Source: Lachnospiraceae bacterium M18-1
GTDB taxonomy: Bacteria > Bacillota > Clostridia > Lachnospirales > Lachnospiraceae
Length of the DNA stretch: 64,000 nucleotides
Assembly: GCA_000403295.2 (NCBI GenBank)
Contig: KE159605.1
Coordinates: 1,758,193 to 1,822,192 of the forward strand
Reading direction: 5' to 3'
Both the position numbers and the translations under genes were made by a program. Below the pieces are notes generated by a model, which made no database searches, was not told the origin of the DNA, and worked only from the letters and a program-made list of their open reading frames with translations. Positions 52,475-61,400 of this stretch are shown here, in pieces (within the stretch, counting starts at the first letter, position 1; every line of letters begins with the position of its first letter).

Positions 52475-53150
52475 CTATATATCCACCTCTTTGTTCATCA
52501 CTGACGATCACACCGTGCTTCATGGTGATCACCCGTTCATTCATCTCGTTAACGATCTCCTGGTTATGTGTTACCACAAGAACTGTAGTCCCCCTCTCAT
52601 TTGCCTCTTTCAGAAGGCTCATGATCTCCCACGAATTGGTAGGGTCCAGATTCCCCGTCGGCTCATCCGCCAGCAGGATCGCCGGCTCATTCACAATTGC
52701 CCTTGCGATCGCCACACGCTGCTGCTCTCCGCCTGACAGTTCCTTTGGATGGGATTTATACTTCTGGGCAAGTCCTACCAGCGAAAGCGCAGCCGGGACC
52801 TTTTTCTTGATAACCCTGGTCGGCGTCTCAGTAACACGCAGGGCAAACGCGATGTTCTCATAGATATTGCGGTCCTTTAACAGACGGAAATCCTGGAATA
52901 CAACTCCCAGACCTCTTCTGTACTTCGCAATGTGCCGATGCTTCATGCGATTCAGGTTCCGGCCATTCACAATGATCGTCCCCTCCGTCGGATCCAGCTC
53001 CTTCATGATCAGGCGGATCAATGTGGATTTGCCTGATCCGCTGTCTCCTACAATGAAAACAAATTCCCCTTTTTCAATCTTGACGGATACCCCATTGAGG
53101 GCGGCATTGCCCTTTGTGTACTCCTTCGTTACGTTCTTTAGTTCAATCAT
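52464..53150 (-). CDS. ftsE: Cell-division ATP-binding protein FtsE
   Basis: 228-residue ATPase: Walker A GDSGSGKSTL (36-45), signature LSGGEQQRVAIARAI, Walker B ILLADEPTGNLD. The opening IELKNVTKEYTKGNAALNGV is typical. GGAGGAG lies before the ATG. It leads the order ftsE-ftsX-M23 hydrolase-S41 protease. Confidence 0.96.
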   Translation of the reverse strand: MIELKNVTKEYTKGNAALNGVSVKIEKGEFVFIVGDSGSGKSTLIRLIMKELDPTEGTIIVNGRNLNRMKHRHIAKYRRGLGVVFQDFRLLKDRNIYENIAFALRVTETPTRVIKKKVPAALSLVGLAQKYKSHPKELSGGEQQRVAIARAIVNEPAILLADEPTGNLDPTNSWEIMSLLKEANERGTTVLVVTHNQEIVNEMNERVITMKHGVIVSDEQRGGYIDED

Positions 53151-53240
53151 ATGCTCCTCCTGAACACTTTGGGTGTACTCTTTTGTAGTTCTGATATTTG
53201 GGACAGCAGGCTTTAGAACCGTCAGCTGTGCCCGAATCTT

Positions 53241-54332
53241 TTAATACTCCAGTGTTTCCATATACTTCATGTACTTCACGACCATCAGCGCGATCTTAAA
53301 TGTGATCGCATCCTCAAACACGCGCAGATCAAGCCCTGTGCTCTTCTGCAGCTTGTCGAGCCGGTATACCAGAGTATTCCTGTGGATATAAAGCTGCCTG
53401 GACGTCTCTGACACATTCAGGCTGTTCTCAAAGAATTTATTTATCGTTGCAAGCGTCTCTTCATCAAATTCATCCGGGGACTTCCCTTCAAAAATTTCTT
53501 TTATGAACATCTTGCACAGCGGAAGCGGAAGCTGATAGATCAGACGTCCGATCCCCAGGCTGCTGTATGCCACGATATCCTTCTCCACATAGAATATCTT
53601 GCCTACATCCAGCGCCAGTTTTGCCTCTTTGTAAGACTTGGAGACTTCTTTGATATCATTCACGACCGTACCATAGGCAATATGCATCTGCTCATCCCCG
53701 CTGTCCTCCCTCAGAATGGTCAGCATCTCCTTCGCCATCCTGGCAAGCTCCCTGCTGCCGTCCTTCTCAGCCAGTTCCTTTACGACGATGATATTCCTCT
53801 CGTCCACAGCCGTGACAAAATCCTTTGCTTTTCCTCCCAGAAGATTGCGCACATTATCCAGGGCGGCGCTGTCCTTCTCGTGTGAAGTCTCAATAATAAA
53901 GATAACACGTTTTACTTCTGTGTCAATATGTAATTTTTTGGCGCGGTTATAAATATCCACCAGGAGCAGGTTATCCATCAGCAGATTTTTTATAAAATTA
54001 TCCTTATCAAACCGCTCTTTATAAGCCACCAGGAGATTCTGGATCTGGAAAGCGGCAATCTTACCAACCATATACGCGTCATCGCTCTCCCCGCCTGCCA
54101 GCAGGATATATTCCAACTGCTGCTCATCAAAAATCTTGAAAAACTGGCAGCCCTGGATCACCTGGCTGTCCGCCGGAGAAGCACCGAATGATAAAATCGC
54201 ATCCTCAAATTCTTTACTCTCGCCAAAAGTGCTTGCCAGCACCTTTGCTTCTGTGTCAAATACACAGAAATCAATCCTGGAAATACTCTTCAACCCCTCA
54301 ATTGTATTCAGAAGCACTTGATTCGTTATCAT
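53241..54332 (-). CDS. CdaR/PucR-type transcriptional regulator
   Basis: 363 residues. A GGDEF-like/sensory middle part (about 130-260) precedes the PucR-type C-terminal helix-turn-helix, NVSETSRQLYIHRNTLVYRLDKL (the run is 23 residues; key residues Arg-Asn-Thr-Leu-Val-Tyr-Arg). Family members respond to sugar diacids, purines or redox/nutrient signals. It stands upstream of ftsE by 90 bases on the same strand; its target is not visible. GGAGGAGAG precedes the ATG. Confidence 0.88.
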   Translation of the reverse strand: MITNQVLLNTIEGLKSISRIDFCVFDTEAKVLASTFGESKEFEDAILSFGASPADSQVIQGCQFFKIFDEQQLEYILLAGGESDDAYMVGKIAAFQIQNLLVAYKERFDKDNFIKNLLMDNLLLVDIYNRAKKLHIDTEVKRVIFIIETSHEKDSAALDNVRNLLGGKAKDFVTAVDERNIIVVKELAEKDGSRELARMAKEMLTILREDSGDEQMHIAYGTVVNDIKEVSKSYKEAKLALDVGKIFYVEKDIVAYSSLGIGRLIYQLPLPLCKMFIKEIFEGKSPDEFDEETLATINKFFENSLNVSETSRQLYIHRNTLVYRLDKLQKSTGLDLRVFEDAITFKIALMVVKYMKYMETLEY

Positions 54333-54581
54333 AATTTCTCTCCTCCGCTCATCTCCACTTATCCATGTGCACTTTTCACAAATTTATTTCCCACGGTTCC
54401 CATGAGAATATGCACATATCGTATATATGTTAATACAAAACGCCCAAAAAATAAAGAGGAAATCCATGATATTTATGCATTCCCCCATATTTTTAACAAA
54501 AAATTCATTTTTTGCCGTTGTGTAGAAATTATGCATTCTGCTGAATTTACATATTTTTCCTTTTTTTGGTATCCGCTGCTT

Positions 54582-55292
54582 TTACTCCTCCTGTCTGTTT
54601 TTCTGCTGGTCAACCAGATGGATGAACGCCCGCTTCAGGAAAAACTTTTTCAGTTTCCCGGCAGGCTTCTTTTTATTTTCCTCCTGCAGCAGGGACAGGC
54701 TGCATCCGATCCACACGCGGGCGTTCAAAAGCGCCTTTGACTCCGTGATAAAATTTTCCTGTTCCGGATAGGGGAGCACGGATATGATGCAGTCCGGTTC
54801 CACCCCGTTAATCTCATTGATGACGCTGTCTTTCCTGCCACCGTCTTCCGGCAGCACAGCCTGTCCGGCCGGCAGAAAGCCCCTTGCATATGGTCGGAGT
54901 TTTTCCTGTAGGAGCAGCAGGTCTTCCTCCTGTCCCGCCAGAAGAAAAACCTTCTTCCGTGTTCTCTGGAGATACTTGAAAAACATCTTTAAAAATACCC
55001 GTTTTTCCAGTTCCTTTATGAGATGTCCCTTATGTTCGGCAGCCCCTTCTAAAAGTCCGGACGCCTTTTCCGAAGCCTCCAGGATCTCCTTTTCCCCCGG
55101 CAGGACCAGGTCCAGCTTCTGCATCTTTTCCCGCCACTTTGGATCATCCTGCCCTTGTACCAGCAGTTCCAGAGTTACGATCTCGACGGTACTTACCGTT
55201 TCACTTTCCATAAACTGTACGATTCTCTTGAGCGTGTCCTTCGCAGTCAGTGCATCGATGTCTATCTCAAAGATATCTATCTTATTTTCCAT
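54582..55292 (-). CDS. WecG/TagA/CpsF-family glycosyltransferase-like protein
   Basis: 236 residues. The N-terminus FEIDIDALTAKDTLKRIV and the following VEIVTLELLVQGQDDPKWRE-like part match the WecG/TagA fold, as do LVLPGEKEIL and KVFLLAGQEED. The family transfers N-acetylmannosamine-type sugars to lipid carriers in teichoic acid or polysaccharide synthesis. Two features suggest divergence: the usual PDG motif reads PGE, and the C-terminus is a basic KKKPAGKLKKFFLK tail. Activity is uncertain. GGGTGAG is a modest ribosome site. Confidence 0.7.
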   Translation of the reverse strand: MENKIDIFEIDIDALTAKDTLKRIVQFMESETVSTVEIVTLELLVQGQDDPKWREKMQKLDLVLPGEKEILEASEKASGLLEGAAEHKGHLIKELEKRVFLKMFFKYLQRTRKKVFLLAGQEEDLLLLQEKLRPYARGFLPAGQAVLPEDGGRKDSVINEINGVEPDCIISVLPYPEQENFITESKALLNARVWIGCSLSLLQEENKKKPAGKLKKFFLKRAFIHLVDQQKNRQEE

Positions 55293-55396
55293 GCCAACTC
55301 ACCCGTTTCTTTTTCCCGATTCGTACAATTGTATCAAAAATGTCCTCTTTTTTCAACTACTTGAATTTAATTTCACATTTTTATAATCCGTCCGGT

Positions 55397-55430
55397 GTTA
55401 CTGTTCACCCCCTTTGGGTGCTCCAGTAAC
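55397..55430. repeat. 34-nt GTTACTG...CAGTAAC palindrome
   Basis: GTTACTG and CAGTAAC enclose CACCC/GGGTG with a CCTTT centre. It belongs to the same palindrome family as 20722 and 51405 and lies 28 bases downstream of the spore-protein stop. Confidence 0.7.
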
Positions 55431-55457
55431 AGTAGCCAGCCGTTTCCATTTACTTCA

Positions 55458-55682
55458 TCACTGTACTTCCTGATCCTTCCTGCCGTTATCCTCCGCCTGC
55501 TGCATCCGCTTTCTCCGGGTGATCATTCCGCCGATCCGCCCCGTTTCCTTGGAAGAAAGGGAACGCCATCCATTCTGCATGACCTTGTCAAGCAGTCCCA
55601 GTTCTTCTGCGATCTCATATTTTAATTTTTCTTCCGGCTCCAGATTCTTCAGGTCAATCTTTTTATTCTTCTTTCCAGACAT
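55458..55682 (-). CDS. Alpha/beta-type small acid-soluble spore protein
   Basis: 74 residues. The conserved core is present: KYEIAEELGLLDKV with the GPR protease site (Glu-Ile-Ala), and SSKETGRIGGMITRRKR. These proteins coat spore DNA and protect it, then are degraded at germination. The protein indicates a spore-forming host. The start 55682 follows AAGGAGGAG. The acidic/basic 17-residue tail is unusual but not disqualifying. It would be expected under a forespore sigma factor, but no promoter could be assigned. Confidence 0.88.
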   Translation of the reverse strand: MSGKKNKKIDLKNLEPEEKLKYEIAEELGLLDKVMQNGWRSLSSKETGRIGGMITRRKRMQQAEDNGRKDQEVQ

Positions 55683-55837
55683 CAAAGTCTCCTCCTTATA
55701 TCTGCTATGAAATTAATACGCCGGGTCCGCACGTCCTTACGCGCCGGTCTGATACTATTTCCCGCCGTACACAAGGAGTATTGCCAGAAAGTAAAAAGGC
55801 ATTCAAAAAGAATGCCTTTTCTACAGTAACTCCGCTC

Positions 55838-56029
55838 TTAGATTTCGTCCGGTATGATCACTGCCGCCACAAAATATGCCAGACCGCAGGTCCCGAAGCT
55901 GCACACTCCGGCCAGTGCTACGCCCAGACGGATCAGTGTCGGGTCGATATTAAAATATTCTCCCACTCCTCCGCATACTCCGCAGATCATCCTGTTTTTC
56001 CTTGATCGATATAATTTCTTTTCATCCAT
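55838..56029 (-). CDS. PspC-domain membrane protein
   Basis: 63 residues. KLYRSRKNRMICGVCGGVGEYF is the PspC signature, followed by one hydrophobic segment (LIRLGVALAGVCSFGTCGLAYFVAAVIIP). Such small proteins take part in phage-shock/envelope-stress responses. It lies after the DUF4097 protein, as in other PadR operons. GGGAGAC precedes the ATG. Confidence 0.9.
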   Translation of the reverse strand: MDEKKLYRSRKNRMICGVCGGVGEYFNIDPTLIRLGVALAGVCSFGTCGLAYFVAAVIIPDEI

Positions 56030-56105
56030 GATTCATGTCTCCCTTCTATTTTCTATTGATATTCGAGTGTGTCTGAAAAGCTTCTACTTATCTAAGTGTT
56101 TTCCC

Positions 56106-57038
56106 TCAGCCGTCAAAGGACACATCCACCCGGCCGATACCGCATTCAATCTCCATCTTTCTGCTCCCGCCGTTATCGATCTTACGCTCATTGCCGAACC
56201 CGCTGTAAGTATCTCCTCCAACCGTCACGGAGCCGATTCCGCATTCCACTTCATAATTATAGTCTGTCTGACTTCCTGCCGCCGAATAGGTGACAGTCCC
56301 TACCCCGCATTCAATCTTTACTTTTTTCAGGGCCTCCCCATACACGTCGGCCTCTCCGGCGCCGCATTCCAGATCGAACTCCTCTGCCGTAAAGGAATCC
56401 AGATATACCTGTCCTGCTCCAACCTCGATTTTAAGCTCCTCTGCCTGAAGGAGGCCTGCCGTCAGCCGGCCTGCTCCGACTTTGACCGAAGCCTCTTCAA
56501 AGCGCAGGCCCGAAGGAACCCGAATGAGCAGGGTTCCCTCTGATTCGTATACACTGTGCACCAGATCATCCCATTTCTTTTTATTTTTCATTTCAATCTT
56601 GAGTTCTCCATTCTTGCTGGATATCTCCAAATCTTTGAGGATCTCATGGTTCATATCGCTGGTGTCTACAAAGACTTCATTGTCGTCACATTCATCAATC
56701 TCCACATCCAGGTGGGTCACATCGATCTTCAATTCCCGGATATCCGAAAAGCGCTCTCTCGAATAGAACGTGCTGGATTCCGTGCCGCCTGCGTCATCAT
56801 CATAGCCTTCTGCATCTCCGTCATAGCTTTCGGAAAACTCCCCGGATTCACTGCGGGAAGCATCGCCTGCTCCTCCATAATGATTCCCCCAAAAATGCGC
56901 ATTTACATCCATGATACTGAACGTCCCCCGGACTGTTTCCATCGTTGCTCCCAGCAGTATTCCGGAAATGCACAGCGCGATCCCCAGGATACCGAGAGAG
57001 ATACACATGATCCAAAATACTTTCCAACGCTTTTTCAT
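56106..57038 (-). CDS. DUF4097-family beta-repeat membrane protein
   Basis: 310 residues. One N-terminal membrane helix (about 8-32) is followed by an acidic Ser/Gly/Asp linker and a repeated beta-strand region from about 100 to the end, with lines such as EIECGIGRVDVSF, LKIEVGAGQVYLDSF and FDLECGAGEADVYG. This is the DUF4097 right-handed beta fold facing outward. It resembles the LiaG/LiaI-neighbour proteins of envelope-stress operons. It follows DUF1700 after 3 bases. Confidence 0.9.
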   Translation of the reverse strand: MKKRWKVFWIMCISLGILGIALCISGILLGATMETVRGTFSIMDVNAHFWGNHYGGAGDASRSESGEFSESYDGDAEGYDDDAGGTESSTFYSRERFSDIRELKIDVTHLDVEIDECDDNEVFVDTSDMNHEILKDLEISSKNGELKIEMKNKKKWDDLVHSVYESEGTLLIRVPSGLRFEEASVKVGAGRLTAGLLQAEELKIEVGAGQVYLDSFTAEEFDLECGAGEADVYGEALKKVKIECGVGTVTYSAAGSQTDYNYEVECGIGSVTVGGDTYSGFGNERKIDNGGSRKMEIECGIGRVDVSFDG

Positions 57039-57041
57039 CTC

Positions 57042-57926
57042 CTACACCCCTGCCTTTCTATGAAACGGCCTCCGGCAGACTCCCACCAGCAGCCTGAACA
57101 ATGCCGGATAGACCAGCATACACAGGCGTACCGCCGCCACTGCTGCCACCAGCCCTATGACAAAAATCAAAAGCCCGATTCCCGCTGTCAGAAGCGCCAC
57201 CGAAGGGAGTATGATCAGCTTTGAAAGTCCTGCACCGATGATCACGGCCCCTGCGATCACAACTGCAGCAGCGCCTATCACCAGCGCAAAGAATATGGAA
57301 ACTGCAGCGACAGCAATTCCAAAAATGACCGCGGCAGCGGCGATCACCATCGGAAATGCCACCGGCACCGCACAAAAGACGATCAGCGCGACCAGCAGTA
57401 TTTTCAGGCCGCGGTTCGTCCATGGCCCGCTTTTCTGCCGATAGGAAGTATTCCCCTGATCACCGCTTCCATACGCATTCCCATACGTATCATTTCCATT
57501 ATTATATGCGCTGCCCCCGCTTTCATACGTCTTGTTTCCATAGGAATAGCTGCTTCCCTGAGCCGCATCCCCATATGCTCCTCCGCTGAAAGAGGTCTTA
57601 TCCTGCCCCTGGTAGGAATACCGGTTCTGGGATTTCTTCTCCTTCTTCGGCTCCCGGCGCATCAAATCGTCCTTCTTCGCAAAGCGTTCATCTGTATATC
57701 CGTATTCCGTAAACTCACCGCCGTCCATACCGCCGTTCTTCAGACCGGCCTTGATCAGCGCGGCTACCTTCTGCGGACTCCCAAGCTCCGCCAATACCTG
57801 GGCCTCGTTCTCCTTGCCTGCATCCGCAAAATAATCTGAGTAATACTGCAGCGCCTCCTCCTTCTCTTCCTCGGGGACTCCTGCAAGCAGTCCTTCCAGT
57901 TCTTTCATATATTCCTCATAGCTCAT
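57042..57926 (-). CDS. DUF1700-family membrane protein
   Basis: 294 residues. The N-terminus SYEEYMKELEGLLAGVPEEEKEEALQYYSDYF is the DUF1700 helical domain. A Gly/Tyr/Ser-rich linker spans about 75-165. Four to five membrane helices lie at about 170-275. Its start overlaps the padR stop (ATGA). DUF1700 proteins regularly follow PadR regulators and may sense or transmit envelope stress. Confidence 0.9.
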   Translation of the reverse strand: MSYEEYMKELEGLLAGVPEEEKEEALQYYSDYFADAGKENEAQVLAELGSPQKVAALIKAGLKNGGMDGGEFTEYGYTDERFAKKDDLMRREPKKEKKSQNRYSYQGQDKTSFSGGAYGDAAQGSSYSYGNKTYESGGSAYNNGNDTYGNAYGSGDQGNTSYRQKSGPWTNRGLKILLVALIVFCAVPVAFPMVIAAAAVIFGIAVAAVSIFFALVIGAAAVVIAGAVIIGAGLSKLIILPSVALLTAGIGLLIFVIGLVAAVAAVRLCMLVYPALFRLLVGVCRRPFHRKAGV

Positions 57927-58246
57927 ACAGTCATCCCTCCTTCAAATATATCCGAAATCTTTTTAGAATAATTTTTCCATTCTGTCTTGTACAGATTCAA
58001 CTGTACCGCGCCCTTTTCCGTCACTTTATAGTACCGTCTGTTCCTGCCGTCAAACTGCCTGTCGTATACTTCCAGGCATTCATCCTTCTGCAGGCGCCTC
58101 AGAACGGGATACAGTGTCGATTCCGATACATCGATCGCCTTACGCACGTCCTGCGTGATCTTATACCCGTAAGTTCCTTCCGTTTCCCGGGTCACTACCG
58201 CAAGAACGATCGCGTCCAGCAGCGCCGCACCTGTATTAAATACCAT
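57923..58246 (-). CDS. PadR-family transcriptional regulator
   Basis: 107 residues. A winged helix typical of PadR-s1 proteins: TYGYKITQDV, ESTLYPVLRRLQ and RRYYKVTEKG. It is the first gene of the PadR-DUF1700-DUF4097-PspC set. AGAGGTG precedes the ATG. It probably represses its own operon at the palindrome in the promoter. Confidence 0.93.
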   Translation of the reverse strand: MVFNTGAALLDAIVLAVVTRETEGTYGYKITQDVRKAIDVSESTLYPVLRRLQKDECLEVYDRQFDGRNRRYYKVTEKGAVQLNLYKTEWKNYSKKISDIFEGGMTV

Positions 58247-58369
58247 TCAATCACCTCTTTGCTCTCTTAATGATGATGCCATCGTCAAAAAGCCATTGCC
58301 TTCATCTCCGTATAAAAAAACTGACCAAGAAAATAATATTACAATTTTCTTAATATTGTTTTTTCATTT

Positions 58370-58400
58370 ATATTATATTCAATATAATATTGTTTGTCAA
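58370..58400 (-). promoter_or_regulatory. padR promoter with 21-bp palindromic operator
   Basis: TTGACA (58395-58400), 17 bases, TATAAT (58372-58377): consensus. A perfect 10+1+10 palindrome ATATTATATT-C-AATATAATAT (58370-58390) covers the -10 box. A repressor bound there would block transcription. PadR is the obvious candidate by position. Confidence 0.75.
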
Positions 58401-58413
58401 TAACTTTTTGAAA

Positions 58414-58466
58414 AAATCAGCAAACATTTCTTACAAGCTGTGCTTGACGAATCTGTCTGCTGATTT
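58414..58466 (-). repeat. Internal fragment of the 195-bp element, acting as addA terminator
   Basis: 39 bases (58428-58466) are identical to 36732-36770. AAATCAGCA (58414-58422) and TGCTGATTT (58458-58466) form the stem; on the minus strand it is followed by TTTTTT, 22 bases after the addA stop, so it may terminate addBA. Confidence 0.85.
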
Positions 58467-58487
58467 GAATCATTTCGCTTTACTTTT

Positions 58488-61400
58488 TCAGACTTGTATC
58501 TCTTCTTTTAGTGTAAAAGAATAGATAAGTTTCTCCTTCACCTTTTTTCCAAGGAGCAGCTCCAGCGCTTCCGCATAATATTCCAGCTGGGCATGGTATT
58601 TTTCTTTCAGGTCTTCTGGACGTCTTGCCTTGTCTGTCTTATAGTCCAGTACGATCAGTTCCCCGTCCTCTTCAAAGTATACGTCTATGATTCCCTGGAT
58701 CAGAATCACTTCCCCGCCCGTCACTTCCGGATAGATTTCTTTCGCGTCCACCCCCAGAACAAAGGGCTGTTCCTTGTAAAGCAGAGACTGCTGTGCTGCC
58801 CGGTGCATCCTCTGTCCGGAGGCGCAGTGCAGGAATCCCAGGATATCCCGGATCCGGATGCAGGCCGCCATTTCCTCTGACAGCTTCTTTTCTTCTTTCA
58901 GCCTGTCAATGGCATCCTGCAGGCTGGTTTCTTCGTATTCCTTTGTAAAATCCAGCAGCTCCAGCAGCTTATGATACGCGCTTCCCCGGGAAGCCCCCGC
59001 AAGTTCCTCCTGCTCCTGCAGAAACCGGGGGATCAGCGGGATGACGTCCGGCTCCTCAAATGCCTGCTCCCCGCCTTCTTCCGAAAGGTAAGCCCTCTTT
59101 TTCAGCTCCGACACCGTAAATTTCATTTTCATCTTCCGGTCATTCTCATAGGGATAGGCAAATCCCGTCTGTTCCTCCAGGCGCGCTTTCAATTCCGGTG
59201 CATACACCCGGCTTGTATCCCAGTGCTCCAGCACGTCTTTTGCCAGCATTTCCCCCTTTTCCTCCGCAGCATCCAGAAGGGCCGCATCCCGGCCGCTTTG
59301 GATATAGATACGGACAGGTGACTCTCTTTTGCAGACAGCCGGAAGCACCCAGTCCAGATAATTTCTTGCACCGGCCAGCCGGTAAAAGGGAAGCGCCTCT
59401 TCCGATACAAAGCATTCCGACTGCAGAGCGGTCTCTTCCAGCACCTTCTCCGCTTCCCGAAGCTGCCCGGTGAGGATCAGCTTTTCCTTCGCACGGGTCA
59501 TAGCCACATAAAGTACCCGCAGCTCCTCTCCCAGATTTTCCAGCATGACTTCCCGCTGGATGATCTTTTTCAAAAGGGTCGGGATCTTCGTCCTCCGTTC
59601 CAGATCCACCGCATCGATCCCCACGCCCCATTCCGGATGAATGATCATGCTGCCCCTCAGATCCTGGGTATTGAACCTCTTGCCCATACCTGCCACAAAC
59701 ACGATCGGAAATTCCAGCCCCTTGCTCTTATGGATACTCATGATCCGCACTGTATCAGATTGTTCATCCGCAATATTGGCCTCCCCATAATCCACATTGT
59801 ATTTTTGGAGCTGCTCGATATAGCGCACAAAATTGAACAATCCTTTGTAGCTGCTCCCTTCAAATACAGCCGCCTTTTCCACCAGCATCTCCAGATTGGC
59901 CGCCCGCTGTTCGCCCCCCGGCATTGCGGAAACATACAGGCCATACCCTGTGTCTTCCATGATCTTCCAGAGCAGTTCATGAATCGCCGTAAAAGGAACC
60001 ATATCCCGGAAATGTTCCAGCTGCCTGTAAAATGCATCCAGGCGTCTCCACAGTTCCCCCTCCTGGTTTTCTTCCCCGAACCCCTGCATCCGCCCTGCGT
60101 TTACATATTGTTCCGCGGCTTCATAAAATGTCCCCTCCGGATAAGACGTGCGGATCTCTGCCATCTGCCCCGCGTCCAGCTTTGCAAATGGAGATGCCAG
60201 CACTGCGGCAAGGGGCACATCCTGTCTCTGGTTGTCCAGAAGCCGCAGGTAATCCAGCATTACGCTGACCTCATAGGCCTCAAAATATCCCTCCCTGCTG
60301 CCCGCATAGGCCGGGATCCCTTCCTCCATCAGAACCGCCGAGAATACATCCGCCCAGCCCTGGATGCTCCGGGTCAGGATCACGATATCCTGATATCTGG
60401 CTTTTCGGTACTCCCCGGTCTTTTTATCCTTCACCCGTCCGTTTCGGACCAGTTCATGGATCCGCTTTGCCACCATCCGGGCTTCCAGCTGCCGGTCCGT
60501 CCCCTGCGCATACCTGGTTTCTCCCTCCTCATCCGGCAGTTCCAGATCCGAGGTATCCAGAATGAGCAGCTCTGTTTCATTGACCGAGACCCCGTCCGCC
60601 CCAAGGAGAGGTTCAAAGTCCGCGCCCGGATAGAGCGCCGCCTGGCCGTCATACACGATCCCTCCCAGTTCTTTGCGCATGATCCTCCGGAACACGTCGT
60701 TTACGCTGTCCAATACTTCTGCCCTGCTTCGGAAGTTCCGGTGCAGGTCGATCCTCTGCCTGTCACTGTCTCCGGTATCATAGGTATCATATTTTTCCAT
60801 GAACAGCTCCGGCCTGGAGAGCCGGAACCGGTAAATACTCTGCTTCACGTCCCCTACCATAAAAATGTTATTCTTTCCCCGGCTGACTGTGGAAACGCAG
60901 GTCAATATCGCCTCCTGGATCAGGTTGCTGTCCTGGTACTCATCGATCATTACTTCCACGAACTGCTCCTGATATTCCCGGGCCGCCGGAGACGGAACCA
61001 GTTCCCCTCCCTGCTCCTGTGTCAGGATACGCAGCGCAAACTGCTCCATGTCGCTGAAGTCGATCATATTTTTACTCCGCTTTTGTTCCGCAAACGCCTC
61101 TCCGAACCGGATCACCAGTTCTGTAAACACCTTCATGACCCCGCAGGAGGATTCCATATCCTGCAGCAATTCCTCCGGTCTTTCATAGAAATAGGTTCCG
61201 GCCAGGTCCTTCACCAGCTTTTTCACCTGGTCCCGGAACGCCTTGACCTGGTCTCGTTTTTCCGGAGACACGCTTTCATCCTTTTTCCCGGACAGACGCT
61301 TCCAGCTGACAGCCGAAATCCGTTCATACAGCCCGGCAAAGGTATCCGCAGCCAGGATCCCCTCCAGCATCTCCAGGTCCGCTTCCAGCGTCTCCCCGTA

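Noticed and set aside
54333..54581. The 249-base AT-rich gap upstream of the CdaR-type gene as a possible small-RNA locus
   Set aside because: No inverted repeat, terminator or promoter pair that stands out; it is probably just leader sequence.
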